This document shows, piece by piece, positions 11,041 through 24,175 of a stretch of DNA of 64,000 bases. Source of the DNA: Typhlomys cinereus (Eukaryota > Chordata > Mammalia > Rodentia > Platacanthomyidae); the NCBI GenBank assembly GCA_023101885.1, contig JALPQD010000143.1, positions 1,302,001 to 1,366,000 on the forward strand, written 5' to 3'. Each line of letters opens with the position of its first letter. Positions within the stretch are counted from its first letter, which is position 1. A program made the translations under genes and the position numbers. Below the pieces are notes generated by a model that saw only the letters and a program-made list of their open reading frames with translations, made no database searches and was not told the origin of the DNA.

Positions 11041-11547
11041 AATACAATGTACAATGTATACAATATCTGATAAAGTGGCAATGCTTCTGTACCTTTTGCC
11101 CCATGCCTAACACACTTCTTAGAGCCCTGTATAGTTTCCTAGACTGATTATAGACTGATTAATGCTAATACCTTGGGTCCTCCCTTCATTATCACCTTCA
11201 AATCTCTTTTTTATTTCTGTGCTCTCCTCTCTACTTTTCCTTAGTTCTGTAGGAAGTATAAGCAGTGTCTGACTGATTTTATAATAGAATATAAAAGGGA
11301 TACTTCCTTTAACTGAACTTCAGCTGCTCCCAATAACGCCATCATGTCACGGTTCTATCATTAGGTCCAAAGCTTCATGATCTGGTCATCTTTACCTTCA
11401 GAGCCCAGCGTGGTGATGGTCAGAATTGACTGTGACATATACAGCAATGATCTGAATGAAGTCTTGTCCTGGACTGATGCTTTTGAATGCCGATTTCTTA
11501 CATGATGCAGCCACTCCTGATGCTCTAATTCCATCTCTCATAATTAG
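11041..11547. other. Unique non-coding sequence
   Basis: No gene or named repeat seen. Confidence 0.45.
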
Positions 11548-11935
11548 ACAAGAGTATCAACTTGATGGTTGAGGGTTCAGGTTCTGGGCACATTTGTAGT
11601 TAGTTCACTAAAGTCCAGAGGGAACCTTCAGGAGATTATATAGTCGATGGGGAAGACCCATTGGTAGGACTAGTCCCCGGGCAGTTTGACAGGATGGAGG
11701 AAACTGGTTGAGAAAGTTGACATCCTTCTGTATACTTGGTCAGACATGCTTGTCTGGCAAGTAAGAATAGTTCCTCTCTTGCTGTTATGAGGTATGGTGG
11801 GGTTGGGTCCCTCGGCCTTTGGTATTGTTGTGGGCTCTCCTGCCAAACTGGACAAAGAATTGTAACTGGACAATCATAAGAGAAAATAAAACCCCTTGTT
11901 CCCTTAAGCTGTTTTGTCATGATTTTATGAGCAAC
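11548..11935 (+). repeat. Medium-reiteration repeat, family A, copy 2
   Basis: Runs from 'gtatcaacttgatgg' to 'gagaaaataaaaccccttg' and 'gttttgtcatgattttatga', collinear with the reverse complement of 1-355. Confidence 0.65.
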
Positions 11936-12811
11936 CATGCAAGCTAACTGCAATACTATCTCTATGTTGATCAACTTGTACTTCTTTGGCTTGAACGTTC
12001 TCTTGAACTTTATTTTGCATACCTGCTGAAGTCTTCTTCCACATCGTCTCTCAGTTGTTTAATGGTATTCTGACAGTCAGCGTGTCCTTGCACAACATAA
12101 TTGTTTTTCCCCCCTTTGTACTTTTTCCTGTCCAGTGTCCCTCATTTAAGCAAATGGTTCCTCTTTTACCTAATTATTCATTTGTTAATTTACTGTGCTG
12201 AGGGTCTGTGCAAGACACTGCTGATTTTATTCACTTCCATAAAATCAGTGTTTAGTAGAGGTCCTGATACTTAAAAGATATTAATACATAATTTAGGAAT
12301 GAGTGAATGAATGCATGCATGCCCTGTGACATAGTCTCCTCTTGGGATCATATAATTGTTTCTTCATATACTACTACTTCCCTCTCCTCTTGCTTCATCC
12401 TAAAGAGGCACTGTCCCAAAGATCTCTTAAATATATAAAAAGTTGATGTTATGCAGTTTGTTCTATTGCCCTGCTTAGTTTATTTAAAACTAGTTTAGAC
12501 TGCTGAATAAAACATATAATAAATAGATAAGTGATAAATGGCTATTTTGAAGTTTTCTGTACAACCAAGTTTCCTGAAGAAGAAAATCATATCATGAAAG
12601 CTTTGGAAGAATAAAAGGTGGAGTTGAATTTCATGTTACATAAAAGTATCTTCAAATATGAATTGTGGCAAATATTAAAGTATCTAATTGATGTCCCATA
12701 CTGTGTATGCATGTGTACGAGTATCTCTGTGTGCGTGTGTGTGCTTAAATGTGTTTTAGGATAGCTATAGTAACATTCTATAATATGTAATTCTACCATC
12801 AGGACCCATGT
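11936..12811. other. Mostly unique sequence
   Basis: A segment near 12170-12310 ('attcatttgttaatt...gtctgtgcaagacactg...gagtgaatgaatgcatgcat') may be an ancient L2/MIR-type remnant. No gene. Confidence 0.4.
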
Positions 12812-13163
12812 AACCTGTTAAAATTTGGATAAATGTTTTCCATAAACTCATGTACTACTAATGGTTTGTTCCACAGCTTGTCGCCTTATCTTTAAGAGGT
12901 AGTATGTAGTGGCAGGTCCCTGATCTCTGGGGCCATGTTCTTGAAGGGGAGATAGAAACTCTAATTCCTTCCTATTTCTCCCACATCATTCAGTGAATGT
13001 TTTTTGCCGTATGCTACCACCATAATGTGACAGAGACCCTGACTACAGGCCCCAGTGCGGTAGGATCAGCCCATCATAGAGCTGGACAGAATAAACCTCT
13101 TTTCTTTATAAGCTGATTACCTAAGGCATTCATTACAGCAATGGAAAGCAGATTAGCAATACT
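12812..13163 (+). mobile_element. MaLR-like solo LTR, diverged
   Basis: The order 'ataaactcatgt', 'tttaagaggtagtatgtagt', 'ggacagaataaacctctttt' and 'ctttataagctgattaccta' is that of an MLT1/MT-type LTR, with AATAAA at about 13090 near its 3' end. Confidence 0.55.
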
Positions 13164-15149
13164 TTGTGTTTACTTTCTAAACTTTTAACTAAAGAACAAT
13201 ATCTCATTATATAATATGTTCTTTACTGAAAAACAGAGAACATACTCCTTTTTTTAGGGCATAATCAAAGCCAAGCACAACATATAATTAATGACCCAAT
13301 TGAGCTGGGCACAAAGGTTTCTTGATACTTCCATGTGTCACTTTCCAGTCTTTCATGAACTGTTCATACAGTGGGCCGTTGTACACATTTACAACAAAAC
13401 CATGAGTTTTTTTTCCCCAGACAATATTCTATTGGTTTAACTTAAGAGCATATGGCAATTTACATATAAACTGCTTTATGTTTGGAATAATAAAAATGTC
13501 AGGACAAATAGGAGATGTTAAACACGGTGATATTTTTATACCATGCAAATTTATTGCTCCATTTAAAAATTGAAATTATGAAGGGATGTGATTGATACTG
13601 CACAGTGCAGTTGCCACAGAGACGAAGCAACACCACTGGAGTGGCTCCTTCACTTTCTCACTCAGTGTTGTTTTATGTGGTAAATCATCTGACTGCTGCA
13701 ATACACTCTTTTATGTCATAACCCCATATGAAACCTACCTAGAAAGCTGAAGAGTGTTCTGGATGTATTGACTTAGGTGTAAACAAGTTTTTCTTGCAGC
13801 CTTCCTCGTAGGAATGGAGTGAAATACAGCCCGGTGTCTGCCTTCTCTGTTGCTTTCCTCCCTGGAGTCTGCTGCAGTGTTTCCTAAGTCTCAGAAGAGG
13901 GATTGTTTTCAGATCCTTCTCCCAGGTTAAACAACAAGAGTACAAGGTCCTTGGAGTGCAGACAGAGCAGACTTACACCGGCCTCTTCAAATGGAATAAA
14001 ACAGACCAGACAAAGAAGGAGATGCGAAAAGGAGACATGTTGGAACAAAGGATTCCTCAGACAGACAGTAGACCTTGTAAGATTTACTCCAGGCTCGTGT
14101 TTTTATTCCTTCTAAATTTTGAAAGAGGTGAAAGATACGTGAGAACACCTAGGAGTATATATAAAAACAAATGTGTGCATAAAATTTTGTTTCTAAACCA
14201 TCTGAAATAACTCAGGCCCGTCAGCTGGAGCCCCTTGGAAAAAGAATTGGCGGAGAGAAATTCTTTAAAGTAGTTATTGCCTCTTTTGGGATCAGAGAAT
14301 GAATTTTGACTTGTGTTTAGAGACTACATTAATATGAGCAGAACAAAGATCCAACTAACATATCCCAGTCATAAAAAAGAGATAAAACCAGAAAAATGGA
14401 AATTTTTGCATCAACTCAGAACTTGGACAGGGGTCAGCAGGGAGTCGTTGCGCTGTGCTTTTGAAGCTCAGAGGTCCTCCTGATCTTCCTCTATGAGTCG
14501 CTGGGTGGAGGGAAAACCTGAACATTTCACATCTTTGGAGCAGACAGACAGGTGTCTAGTTTGGCCACTAATCCTAAGAAATACTCCTATGGAGCAGCTC
14601 AGTACTTAAGTCTGGGCAATTACTCACCTGTGCTGGGTCTCTGAACACAACCCTGAAGGGTTACATCCTGCATCTTCATGCTTAGAGATTCCTAGGGGTC
14701 TTAAAGTAATAATTCCTTTCACAGGTGCTTACTCTTTTGAACAGATTTTTTCAAAATAAAGTAAAAGAGATAGTGTGGCGGAAAGGCTAGTCGAACTCGA
14801 AAGCCTTCTTGGTAATGATTCAAGAACATTCTCAAACCTCCTTTAGTGAAGTGAAATACTGAAAGAATGATCTGAGATCTGTATTCAGTAGAGACTGTCT
14901 TCAAACAGCCCTTGTGTGGGTGCATTGGCGAAAACTATATGAAAAGTTCAGCATTTCTCCTTATCATCTCCTTTGAAAAGAAAAACTGTGTTATATAGTA
15001 CATTGCAAACCTTCAGATGAACTGGGCTGATAGATAGTTGTGGAATAAGTTGGTAAGTAAGTGGAACAATTTCATGTGATATCCACTGTTGTTAGCATAC
15101 AAGAAATACTCATTTCTGTTCTGTAGTAGAATCATCTTAAAAATGTAGG
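13164..15149. other. Unique non-coding sequence
   Basis: Low repeat content. No open frame resembles a protein I recognise. Confidence 0.5.
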
Positions 15150-15400
15150 AATCAGGCTATGTGGTGAGAGCTCAGTGGTGAAAGTTCTAGCTGCACAAGC
15201 AAGAGAACTGAAGTTTGGCTCCTCAGAACCTAGATAGAAGCCATGGTCCTGTTGGTAAGCTCTGGGTCTAACCGAGAGATCCAGGCTCAGGGAATAAGGT
15301 GGCAAAGGACTGAAGAAATGATTAGTCCCAGAATCAACCTCAAGCCTTCACACACAAGTGCACTCGTGTGCACACACAAATACATATGCACACATTCTCC
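15150..15400 (+). repeat. B2/B3-like SINE, old
   Basis: 'ggtgagagctcagtggtgaa' with 'aagtttggctcctcagaac', then a CA-rich tail (about 15350-15400), matches a B2-superfamily tRNA head and body. Confidence 0.55.
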
Positions 15401-16029
15401 ACAAACACATACTCATGAAAAAATTATAGAAAGCGTTTATTACCTCCCATTATATTATATTAAATAACACTTCATAGTAAAATAGCATTTTAAAATGAAA
15501 TGAATAACTTAAAATACAGATTTCTCTGTAGTATGCACTTAATAATTGTAAGAATCTAATGAGGTAAATCAACATTATTTTCCCTGTTTTATGAAGTTAT
15601 GCCGAACTGCAAGTGGTTTTTGAGATGTGAGAAGTCAAGAGTTGGTAATTTAAGCGTATTGTTCTCCACTTCCTACTTCTTTCCACTGTACAGGTAATTT
15701 GTTGCTTAATACAACATTAGGGATATATGGTTGAGAAGATGCAGAAAACTGAGTTCCTGTCTGTCTGAGTCCTGTCTGAGAGAGAGAGCGAGAGAGAGAG
15801 AGCGAGCAGGCATGAAGCTGGAGGCGCCCACAGAGACATCGCCACTGTAAGAACAGGAAAAATGAAGGACAAGCAGGGCAAGAGATTTGAAAAGGTAGTT
15901 TTAATATTGACAAAGCTACAAATAAGCTAAAGCAAATTAATTATCCAAGAAAAGCTAAGAATCACTGAGAATGGGATAAAAATTAAAAAATGATGAAAAT
16001 AGTCCAGCTATCAAATATCATTCATTAAT
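15401..16029. other. Unique sequence with a short (GA)n run
   Basis: A purine (GA) stretch lies at about 15778-15806. No gene. Confidence 0.5.
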
Positions 16030-16700
16030 GCAAGCTAAAAAAATTTGTCATGTAGTCACTGTTGATGCAGACGGCCTCCTCCCCTGGGCTTCCCATGGTT
16101 CAGAACGCAGTCCCATTAAATCCTCCAGCAGTATCGACAGCGCTACTCTAACCAGGCCTGCAGGGAGGGCAGCCACCAGGAGCGGTCGCCCTGGCCGAGT
16201 GCCCCTTGTGGGAGTGTGTGTGAGGGCATCCCAGTGCCTCTCAGTAAACGTGCACAACCTGTTCGCAGATCCTTGCCAGCTCCGAAAACCTATAGTAGCA
16301 TGAAAGATGACAACTGGAGAGAAGGCTCTTGGCCAGCAAAGACAAGAACGCAGAGGCGCACAGCTTCACGGATCCCCTCACCTGGCTGAAGAGCAGCGTT
16401 CATACACACACTCTTCAGAGATGATTCTTGGGGTTTATAAAACCCTGACCCTTTCTCTCTAACTAGGACAAGCCGACAGAGATGATCAGGCAGCGCTTCA
16501 ATAACATTTAACACCAGCCGTGTTTGGTAATCACACAATCACTAGCCATGGAGTCCCTTTTAGTTTTAATAGAAATGCGATTCATTTTTTCAATATTTGA
16601 CAAAGGCCAATATCTGGGCAAATAGCCTAAATGGATGCTAAAGAGAAATGCCCATTTGTAAATGACAGAGTACCTGGTACACAAGGATTTGGTGAATTCT
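16030..16700. promoter_or_regulatory. Candidate conserved non-coding element
   Basis: This is repeat-free, moderately GC-rich DNA with many retained CpGs ('cagtatcgacagcgctact', 'ggagcggtcgccctgg', 'cgcagaggcgcacagc') in a CpG-poor setting, followed by AT-rich sequence with forkhead-like 'tatttgacaaaggcc'. Possible enhancer or weak CpG island; inference only. Confidence 0.3.
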
Positions 16701-16929
16701 GGATGTCCAAAGACACATTTGACCTAATTTACTGTACAAATACTATCGGTAAACATTTGTGTTAATGAGAACTAAAAAAAATTGTCATGTATAAGTAGAA
16801 AATAGAACAGAGGTTACCAGAAGCTGGGATTGGAAGGGGTAGGGGAGTAGAGATGGGAAATAGACACCAGGGCACAGAGAAGCAAATGAGTCTAATGCTG
16901 CATAGACTAGTGTAAGATATGGAGACTGT

Positions 16930-17530
16930 TTGGGGGCAGCTGTGGAAGGTTAAGGGTTAGGATGGCCCCTGAACAAGCCTGCAGGTACTTGACTGATTGC
17001 TGTGGAGAACCCAGCCCATAGTGGGTGGTACTTTCCAGTGGCGGACGAATAATAGGAAGTGCAAGGAGGAGGGACTTGCTCTTCCCTTATCTTGTGTCCA
17101 CTTGCTGTGGGGTCTATTCTTCCAGCATCGTTCACTTTCAGAGCATTGTGGGGCCTCTTTGTTGCCGCCGCTGTTGCCTCGGTCCCTGGCTGACACGGAC
17201 CTTCATCCTTTTCATGTTGCTGCTGTTCCCGTTGCCTCTGGAGCCTGGTCTCTGGGCCTTGCTGCTGTTCGCTGTTCATCGCAGAGTCGGAGCCCAACTG
17301 ATCTTCACCGACATTGGAACCCACCGTCTTGGATCTTCCGTGGAAGTAAAGACTTGAGACCTTCTTGGGGTCTTTTGGCTTTGTGAGACATTCGGGTTGA
17401 GAATGAAGCAGCTACGGGCGGCTACTCCGAAGGACACTATTTTTTATTGTAAGTTAATTTAATAAACATTTATATATATTACATTCCAGAGATTCTGGCC
17501 CTTCAGAGAACTCTGACTAATAGGGCCTAT
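16930..17530 (+). repeat. Medium-reiteration mammalian repeat, family B
   Basis: Contains 'cccagcccatagtgggtggt', a long GC-rich middle with 'ttggcttt' late, then 'aataaacatttatatatatt' and ends 'cagagaactctgactaatag'. This layout (…aataaac…gagaaccctgactaat) is common in mammalian interspersed repeats that also begin 'gtcaacttgac'. Open frames of up to about 129 codons on both strands fall within it and are not genes. Confidence 0.55.
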
Positions 17531-20189
17531 TTACAAAAAGGATAATGAAATGATAAAGCTTCAGTAGCTTATGAAGAATTGAGATTAGTATAATATATAC
17601 TAATTTTTAACCTGCATCTCCCTAATGGAATTGTAAAACCTTCTGGAAAATCCTTGAGCAACAACTGTGTAGGTTACTGCACATGGAGAGACTTTGGTAG
17701 TGTTTGAATGAATCTTCTCCATTTGAGTTGACAGTGTTGAGGAAGAGGTAAACAGGTTTTGTTGAAAGCTGATTTATAAGCTGAAAACTACTTCTAACAC
17801 CGCCTAGATAAGAGTATATGTACTTCCTTTGTAGACAGTGCAAGAAGGAATTGCGTTGGAGCAAGCAGGTAAGGTTTGGAAAGATTCATTAACCAGCAGC
17901 TTTAGGTGCCCAGATTCTAGCTTTAGAGAAGTTATTGGAAACTTAGGCAAAGAGATGTTTAGTTTATTAAGGCGGAATGAAAAATTTTTAGATGCTGAAC
18001 TATGTCAGAGGAGGTCAGATAATATGAGATAATGTGAAGCTAACCAACTCCGCAATGGCTGTTTCATGCTGTGTCCACAATTTAGGGCTATTTCTTTCAG
18101 GTAGCACAGTCACATACAATTTTAATTTTCTGGATTATATTCTTTCTTTTTTGCTGCTTTTTCTTGTTGACCAATCTGCATCACTGAAGAAATATTTTAT
18201 CTCCTACTCCTATGAATTTGTAGCTTTAAACTCGATGATGTGCTGTAGATTGACACACATTTATATCCAGACCCTTCTTTGATTATTCTTTTTTGAATGA
18301 ATCTTGATTATTCTAGAGGTGGAGAATATCAAGTGCTGGTCAGGCACTAAACTTTACTACTGACATTACCCATTAAGTATCTCTAAAGGAAATAATAAAA
18401 TGGCAGCTTTTTAAAGCCCATTTGTGACTCATAAAATATGGGTTAAAACCTCTCACTTTATTACACTTTTACTTTTGTAATTATTACTGTAAGTGATAGA
18501 ATCGTTCAGGGCAATCAAGAAGTCAGCTCTCTCAGCTCCTACAAGGAGCTGCACGTTCTCTAAGAATGACATAGGCCCTACATTGGAAGACTCTGGAAGT
18601 TTAAAGCATGTTGAAATAAAAGATAAAGGATATATAGAAAAAAACAAAAGGAAGACAACAAGCAAAAGGTAATCTCTGAATAAAGGCATGCACTAAAAAT
18701 AAATTAAAACCAACAATCTTCAGTGTTCTTGACTCCGCACGACCTATGTCTGTTTCACATTTATGGGTGACTCCAGATTTGTTCAGTGTCTTCACACCCT
18801 AATTTGCTTATCTAAAGAAAGAGGAGCAGTCATCGTAAATGATGAAATGGAGATTAGAATTAAGCAAACTGATGTTTGTAAAGTATGTTAGTAGCATTTC
18901 TGATGAATTGCAGTGGTCGGTATATGTTAATTATCATGCTTTTATAATGAGCTAGGATAATCATTTTCTTATACATTGTCCATTAGCTGTCTTATGGAAT
19001 GTCTGAAGTGTGAGGTTTTGAAGCTATTTACTGGTAATCTTGCTATTTCCCCCCATTCTTGCATATGCCTGAATAGTAATCACAATGGACTCTCTAGAGT
19101 AAAAGCCTGTTTTCATTCACTGTAACTAGGAATGGCTGGGGAGATAGTAAATTTACTAGATTTAAAAAATACTGTGTGAATTCCCACTAACTTCACAGCA
19201 CTGTCTTTAGTTGCAGAATAAGCCCTGGTCCCTGATTTCCAGTATTTATGGTGTAATATTGTACAGACACAGAGACAAATATTGTCATACAATAGAGAGA
19301 ATGGAAAAAGGAAGTATTCCTGGATTAAGATTCAGATTTAAATTAAACCAATATTTAACCAATAAGCTACTGGATTTCAAGCACTTTTCTCAGCATTCAC
19401 TGCTGCTCTGTATTGAACCAATCACCCACAGCTCTAAATTGGAACATTACTTATTGTGATATGCAGTAATCACTTTCAAAACCCATTGCAACAGTGTTAT
19501 TTAAGATAGTTCTGTCTGTGTTTTAAGTCAGGAAAAAGATAAAAGGGTCTTTAAAAAAGTTTGCATTGCTGCTGGCTACAGTTGTCTTAGTTCTTCATAG
19601 AACATGTGTCTCATTCATTCGTTCACGTCATCTATTTTGTAAAAAATGTTCATAGTGCCTGTAATATCTCTATTGTGTGCCCAAACTGTGCATGACAGTG
19701 AAGGTTGAAAGGTGCATAATTTTTCAGTTTCAAGGTGCTTGCAGGGAAAACAACAGAATATCGGTGTGTGTAATTGGGTCTTACTGTCAGTTTTTGGGGG
19801 GCAATCAAGCACTTGTTATGTGATAATTCATTAATTGAGAAAGGAAAGTGGTGATATATTTGTGTTTTCCTTGATTCAGTCTTACGGCTCTGGGGAAAGT
19901 GGAAAGTTTATGGAACATGCCATTCATATCTGAGTGATTTTTACAATCTTGAGTTACAACTGTATATAGTAGAAACCAAGGCTTAGAGTATGCAATCTAT
20001 TTTTATCTTATGCACTGTTAATTTAAGATTTCTCCATTTTTATGGTCAGAGTTTCTATAGATTACCCCTGAAGAATTTGATTAAAGATCAATCAAATATA
20101 ATGTAAAGAATCAGAGGCCTGTAGTGAGGGGTGGGTTCTGCCTGTCCCGCCTAAAGGGTTTGTGTCACAAAGTAAAAAAAGAACAGATC
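17531..20189. other. Unique non-coding sequence
   Basis: AT-rich; a diverged element may lie at 19608-19700 ('attcattcgttcacgtcat', 'gcccaaactgtgcatgacag'). No gene. Confidence 0.45.
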
Positions 20190-20395
20190 CTGGAGATTGA
20201 CAGAACTGAGTTTTCCACTTCTTTCTACAAATTTTGGTGATGTTGAGTAAGTTGTTCTGCCTCCTTCAGCTTATTTCTTTATTATGTATGAGACTAAGAT
20301 TTATTCTTTCAGAACCATTTTGCAAATCAAATGAGACTGACATCTATATGTTGCTTAACGTGATGCTCTGTGTGTTGTAAATGATAAGGAATTCT
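20190..20395 (+). repeat. MIR SINE
   Basis: The order 'gagttttccacttctttc', 'gagtaagttgttctgcctcc', 'attatgtatgagactaagat' and 'gcaaatcaaatgagactgac' follows MIR from core to tail. Confidence 0.6.
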
Positions 20396-20479
20396 AATGT
20401 GAAGAGACCAACAAGAGATAAGGCTAAAAACTAAAATAGAAAGGGTCATGGCAATTGAAGCTACAAGGGGAGGGGATCA

Positions 20480-20930
20480 GTGAAAGAAGAAAGGTGACTT
20501 ATGGTTTTAGAGTATTGAGTGAGTGGCATGTTTCTCTGAAGTCAGGAGATGTGGCAGGGGGAAGCTAGGAAGTGAGTTACAGAGTCATGAAAAAACTTGT
20601 AGGAAGAATGTTGCAGGAACAGGGAGTGGCCGGTGCAAAGTCTGACCCTGGCTCATCTTAAATATAAGAACACCAGAACGACTGGAGAGGAAGGAGTGTG
20701 TGTGTGTGTCCATGAACATGGGTGTCTGTGTACTGGAGAATAAGAGCAGGAGGCAATAGCAGATAAAGATGGAGAAAAGCCAAGGAATGGCATGATGCAG
20801 ATGGATTGTGCCCTTGAACTTTATATGAGCTTGGCTTTTACTCTGAGGGTCCAGGAAAGCTGATGATATTCTTGTAGACAAGAGCAACATGATCTGTCTT
20901 ACATTTTACAGGAATTTCTCAAGAGGGTCA
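20480..20930 (+). repeat. Ancient mammalian repeat, class uncertain
   Basis: Ends 'tttatatgagcttggctttt', 'actctgagggtccaggaaag' and 'gcaacatgatctgtcttaca', a pattern of a widespread old mammalian repeat. Short TG run at 20697-20710. Confidence 0.4.
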
Positions 20931-22872
20931 GGTAATCACATGAACGCAGATTAAGAATCTCTATCTGGAATTTTTAGGACAAGAAATGTTTTAGATTTCA
21001 TATCTTCTTCCGAATTTTGAGATATTTGAACATACATAATGGCATGTATGTCTACTCATAAAACTAATTAATGTTTCATACATATCTTATTTACATAGCC
21101 TGATGGTTATTTCCTGGAGTAATTTTTAACTGAAATCCTCACATGAAGCCAAGCACAGAATTTTCCTTGTATTTATGTCATATGCAAAACGTTTTGGATT
21201 TTTGGAATGCATCAGATTTTGGATTCTTCAAATTAGAGATGTTCAACATGTTCAAGAGCAGAATTATACTATTCATGCTACTGAGACTCAGGTCTATGTA
21301 TCCAAGGTTGGCTTTGCACTCAAGATTCTTCTGTCTCGACCTCCAACTGGAATTCCTAGCACTAAGTATCACTCACAGCCATTTTCTGGTTCTTATTGAG
21401 TGTCTATTATATATTCTTTTCTTTGAATTATCACCCAGAGTTTTTCCTTAAGTTCTTTTATCTGTTGCCTCACTTTGAGAACTAATTAGAGTGCACATTC
21501 AAATAACAGTATCTAAGTTGGTGTGAGTGTCATAACAACATAGCCCGCCTCCCACCTAGTCCTTGACTCATTGTTACTCATTTACTCATTTATAAGTGAA
21601 AAAAGCTGTATATACCTATATATATATATATATATGTATATATATAGGTAATCTATACATTAACCTTCATAACTAAGTGCATTGTCATTTTCAAGCTGTT
21701 ACACTATAGAATGATAAAGAACTTATTTTCACTTTAAGAAAAAAAAAGAGCGAAACTAAGGGTATCAACTTTGCTTGAAAAATGTCTTAGAAAAATGTTG
21801 GGGGAAATTTGATTTAAGAAAAAAAATTGAAGGGGTGAATACAGAGCAGAGAAACCAACTGAAGGTTAGTACTCAGGGGAAAAGTGGCAGGCAAGAGACC
21901 CAGAGTGGCAAAAATGAAGGTAGGAATAGGGTTTCCAGTCTGGCTGCAAAATGCAGGGAGAACCATGAGAATTGGCAGATGGGTTGCAGGGCACTGGAAC
22001 TAGAGGAGTTAAATGTGACATCATATTCTGATTGGATTCAAGGCCCACTTTTCAGCAGAGATCACATTCCTAGACAAGAACCTACAGGGAGGACTTAGGC
22101 CCTAGGGTGATGCAAACTATTAAGTTTAGATATACAGACACTCTATCAATCTGCCTTCTGAACATTTGTCATTATACTCATAGAAGGGAGTACTTAACTC
22201 AACCTAGAAGCTTCCTTTGGCAATGGAAAGTGTTTATTAACAGAAAATTGCAACTGGCCAAACAAAGTACAGAAGATAAGTTAACTGTGCACTGCTCAGC
22301 CCTAAACAGGATGTCTATTCCACCACTCCTGTCCATGTACCCAAAGGCTCAGGGAAATTGGTGGAAGAGTGGGGTGGTAAAATTGTAAGCGCCTAAAAGT
22401 GGACAGATATGTGGCCAGATATGTTTTGAGCAAGACAGAGTTGTTACATCCATGAATTCACTGCAATTATGTGTATTTCCAACTGAGCTCTGCGTAGAAT
22501 TTATCCTATCAACATTTTACCAGAGAAGAAGAAAGTTCTCAAGAGGTTCCACATCTCCCTGAGATGAGGGTTAATGCTGATGAGGAAAAGGGAAGATATT
22601 CCTCAGTGGTAGAGTCACTGCTGTATTATTCCTTTTTCAACAAGTCATATTCCTTCAAAGGCAACCCAGATGAAACTCATTGAACCACACATGCAAAACG
22701 ACATGAAAATAATTGAGAGAACTGGTAGAGTTCAGAAGGATTGAAATGGGAAAGGGAGGCTGATGGAATTGGGGATTCATATATGAAATTCTAGAAGAAG
22801 AAAAACTATTTAAATTTTTAAATATTTTAGCAACTAAATTTTATTTATTTAAATCTAAATAAATATGAAGAT
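20931..22872. other. Unique non-coding sequence with a TA palindrome
   Basis: No gene. A near-perfect TA-rich inverted repeat sits at 21613-21650. Confidence 0.5.
21613..21650. repeat. TA-rich palindrome
   Basis: The sequence starts 'tacctatata' and ends 'tatataggta', giving an inverted repeat of up to about 19 bp per arm around a (TA)n centre. Confidence 0.75.
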
Positions 22873-23130
22873 ATGCTGGGGCTGGAGAGAAGGCTTATGG
22901 GTTAAGCCTCTGTCTCAAAAACAGGAGGACCTAAGTTTGATCCCATGATCTCATGCACACAAAAAAAGTGTTGGGCAGAATAGCAGTGGCTTTCACTTCT
23001 GGTTCTGGAAGGTGGAACCTTTGAAACTCACAGAGCAAAGCAAAAAGGAGCTAAGCCAATACAGGATGCTTTCTGAAGTCACCCTTGGGCCCCCCCAAAC
23101 ATGCACAGTGCTCTCTGACACACACCGCCC
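22873..23130 (+). repeat. B2-superfamily SINE, old
   Basis: 'gctggggctggagagaaggc' and 'gacctaagtttgatcccatg' are a tRNA-derived head with A- and B-box-like sequence; the body ends with 'acatgcacagtgctctctga'. Confidence 0.7.
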
Positions 23131-23135
23131 TCCAA

Positions 23136-23700
23136 TATGGTTAGTCAGTTTTTTAGTTAATTTTCCCAAATTAACTTATAAATCCAATACAATTTAAACT
23201 AATTATCCACTGGTCCCTTTTGTAGAAATTTACAAGCTCATTTTAAACTTTGTATGGTGCTACAAAGTACCAAAAATAAACAAAAAAAAACTTGAAAAGT
23301 AATACATTTAGATGACTTACAATAACTAATATCAGGACTTAATACAAGTTTATAGTAATCAAAAATATATATCTAGCATAGAGAGAGAAAAAGTTAATGG
23401 AACAAATACAATATAAAAATCTGGAAATAAACCCACACATTTCATCATAGTTTTTAACAAACGTACCAAGGGTCATTCAGTGGGGGAAAGGATAACCTTT
23501 CCAGCAAATGGTGCTGGAAAAGTTAGACGTTTATATGCAATAAAATAAGATTTGATGATATGGACATTTTAATAAATCATATTCTGATGAAAATCATGCT
23601 TTCAAGAGGATTTTCAAATGACAGTTGCTTAGGAATAACATTTCAATTAAAAAACATAAAGAATGTGATGCCAGTCAGCTAAGGAGAATTCATATGAAAG
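23136..23700 (+). mobile_element. Old L1 ORF2 fragment
   Basis: Forward-strand order 'atccaatacaatttaaacta', 'ctacaaagtaccaaa', 'ctggaaataaacccacacat' and 'gcaaatggtgctggaaaagt' follows the RT-to-C-terminal part of L1 ORF2. Stops and indels throughout. Confidence 0.75.
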
Positions 23701-23869
23701 ATACTGTGGTTGGCAATCACTGCTGAACATGCACTTCCATAGTGCCTGTCTTGCCTTCCATAAAACAGACAAAATATTTCAGTGCAACCCCAATATGTAG
23801 AAAATGGAAACAACTAATAGTTGCATGCATTTGTTCTTTCAAAATGAATTGTAAAACACAAATTTATAA

Positions 23870-24112
23870 AGCAGGCTAGGGAGGTGGCTCAGCAGATAAA
23901 TTACTTGCCACACAAACCAGACAATCTGGATTCTCATCCCAGGTCCCATGTGAAAAAGCATAAATATCTGTGATCACAGGACACCCACCAGAAATGCGAG
24001 GTAGAGACAGAAGTTCAAGAGCAGATAGTCTGACTTAGTGGTCCCAAAGAAAGTGGAGAAGTGAATAATGTCTTCTGATGTCCACACATGCAAATGGCAA
24101 CTGTCTACCCTT

Positions 24113-24151
<39 letters not shown>

Positions 24152-24175
24152 ACTCACCTATCACACACATTAAAA
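23870..24175 (+). repeat. B2/B3-like SINE with (CA)n tail
   Basis: 'gctagggaggtggctcagca', 'ggattctcatcccaggtccc' and 'gtcttctgatgtccacacat', ending in (CA)n at 24114-24150 and 'attaaaaataaa', give a complete tRNA-type SINE layout. Confidence 0.75.

Noticed and set aside
13903..14210. Two overlapping open frames of 70 and 84 codons
   Set aside because: They overlap in different frames without a recognisable protein.
16950..17386. Open frames of 110-129 codons on both strands
   Set aside because: They fall within a GC-rich medium-reiteration repeat and overlap in opposite directions.
17240..17460. Possible processed gene 3' end because of 'aataaacatttata' at about 17460
   Set aside because: The whole segment fits a repeat that normally carries this AATAAA; no poly-A tail or duplication follows.
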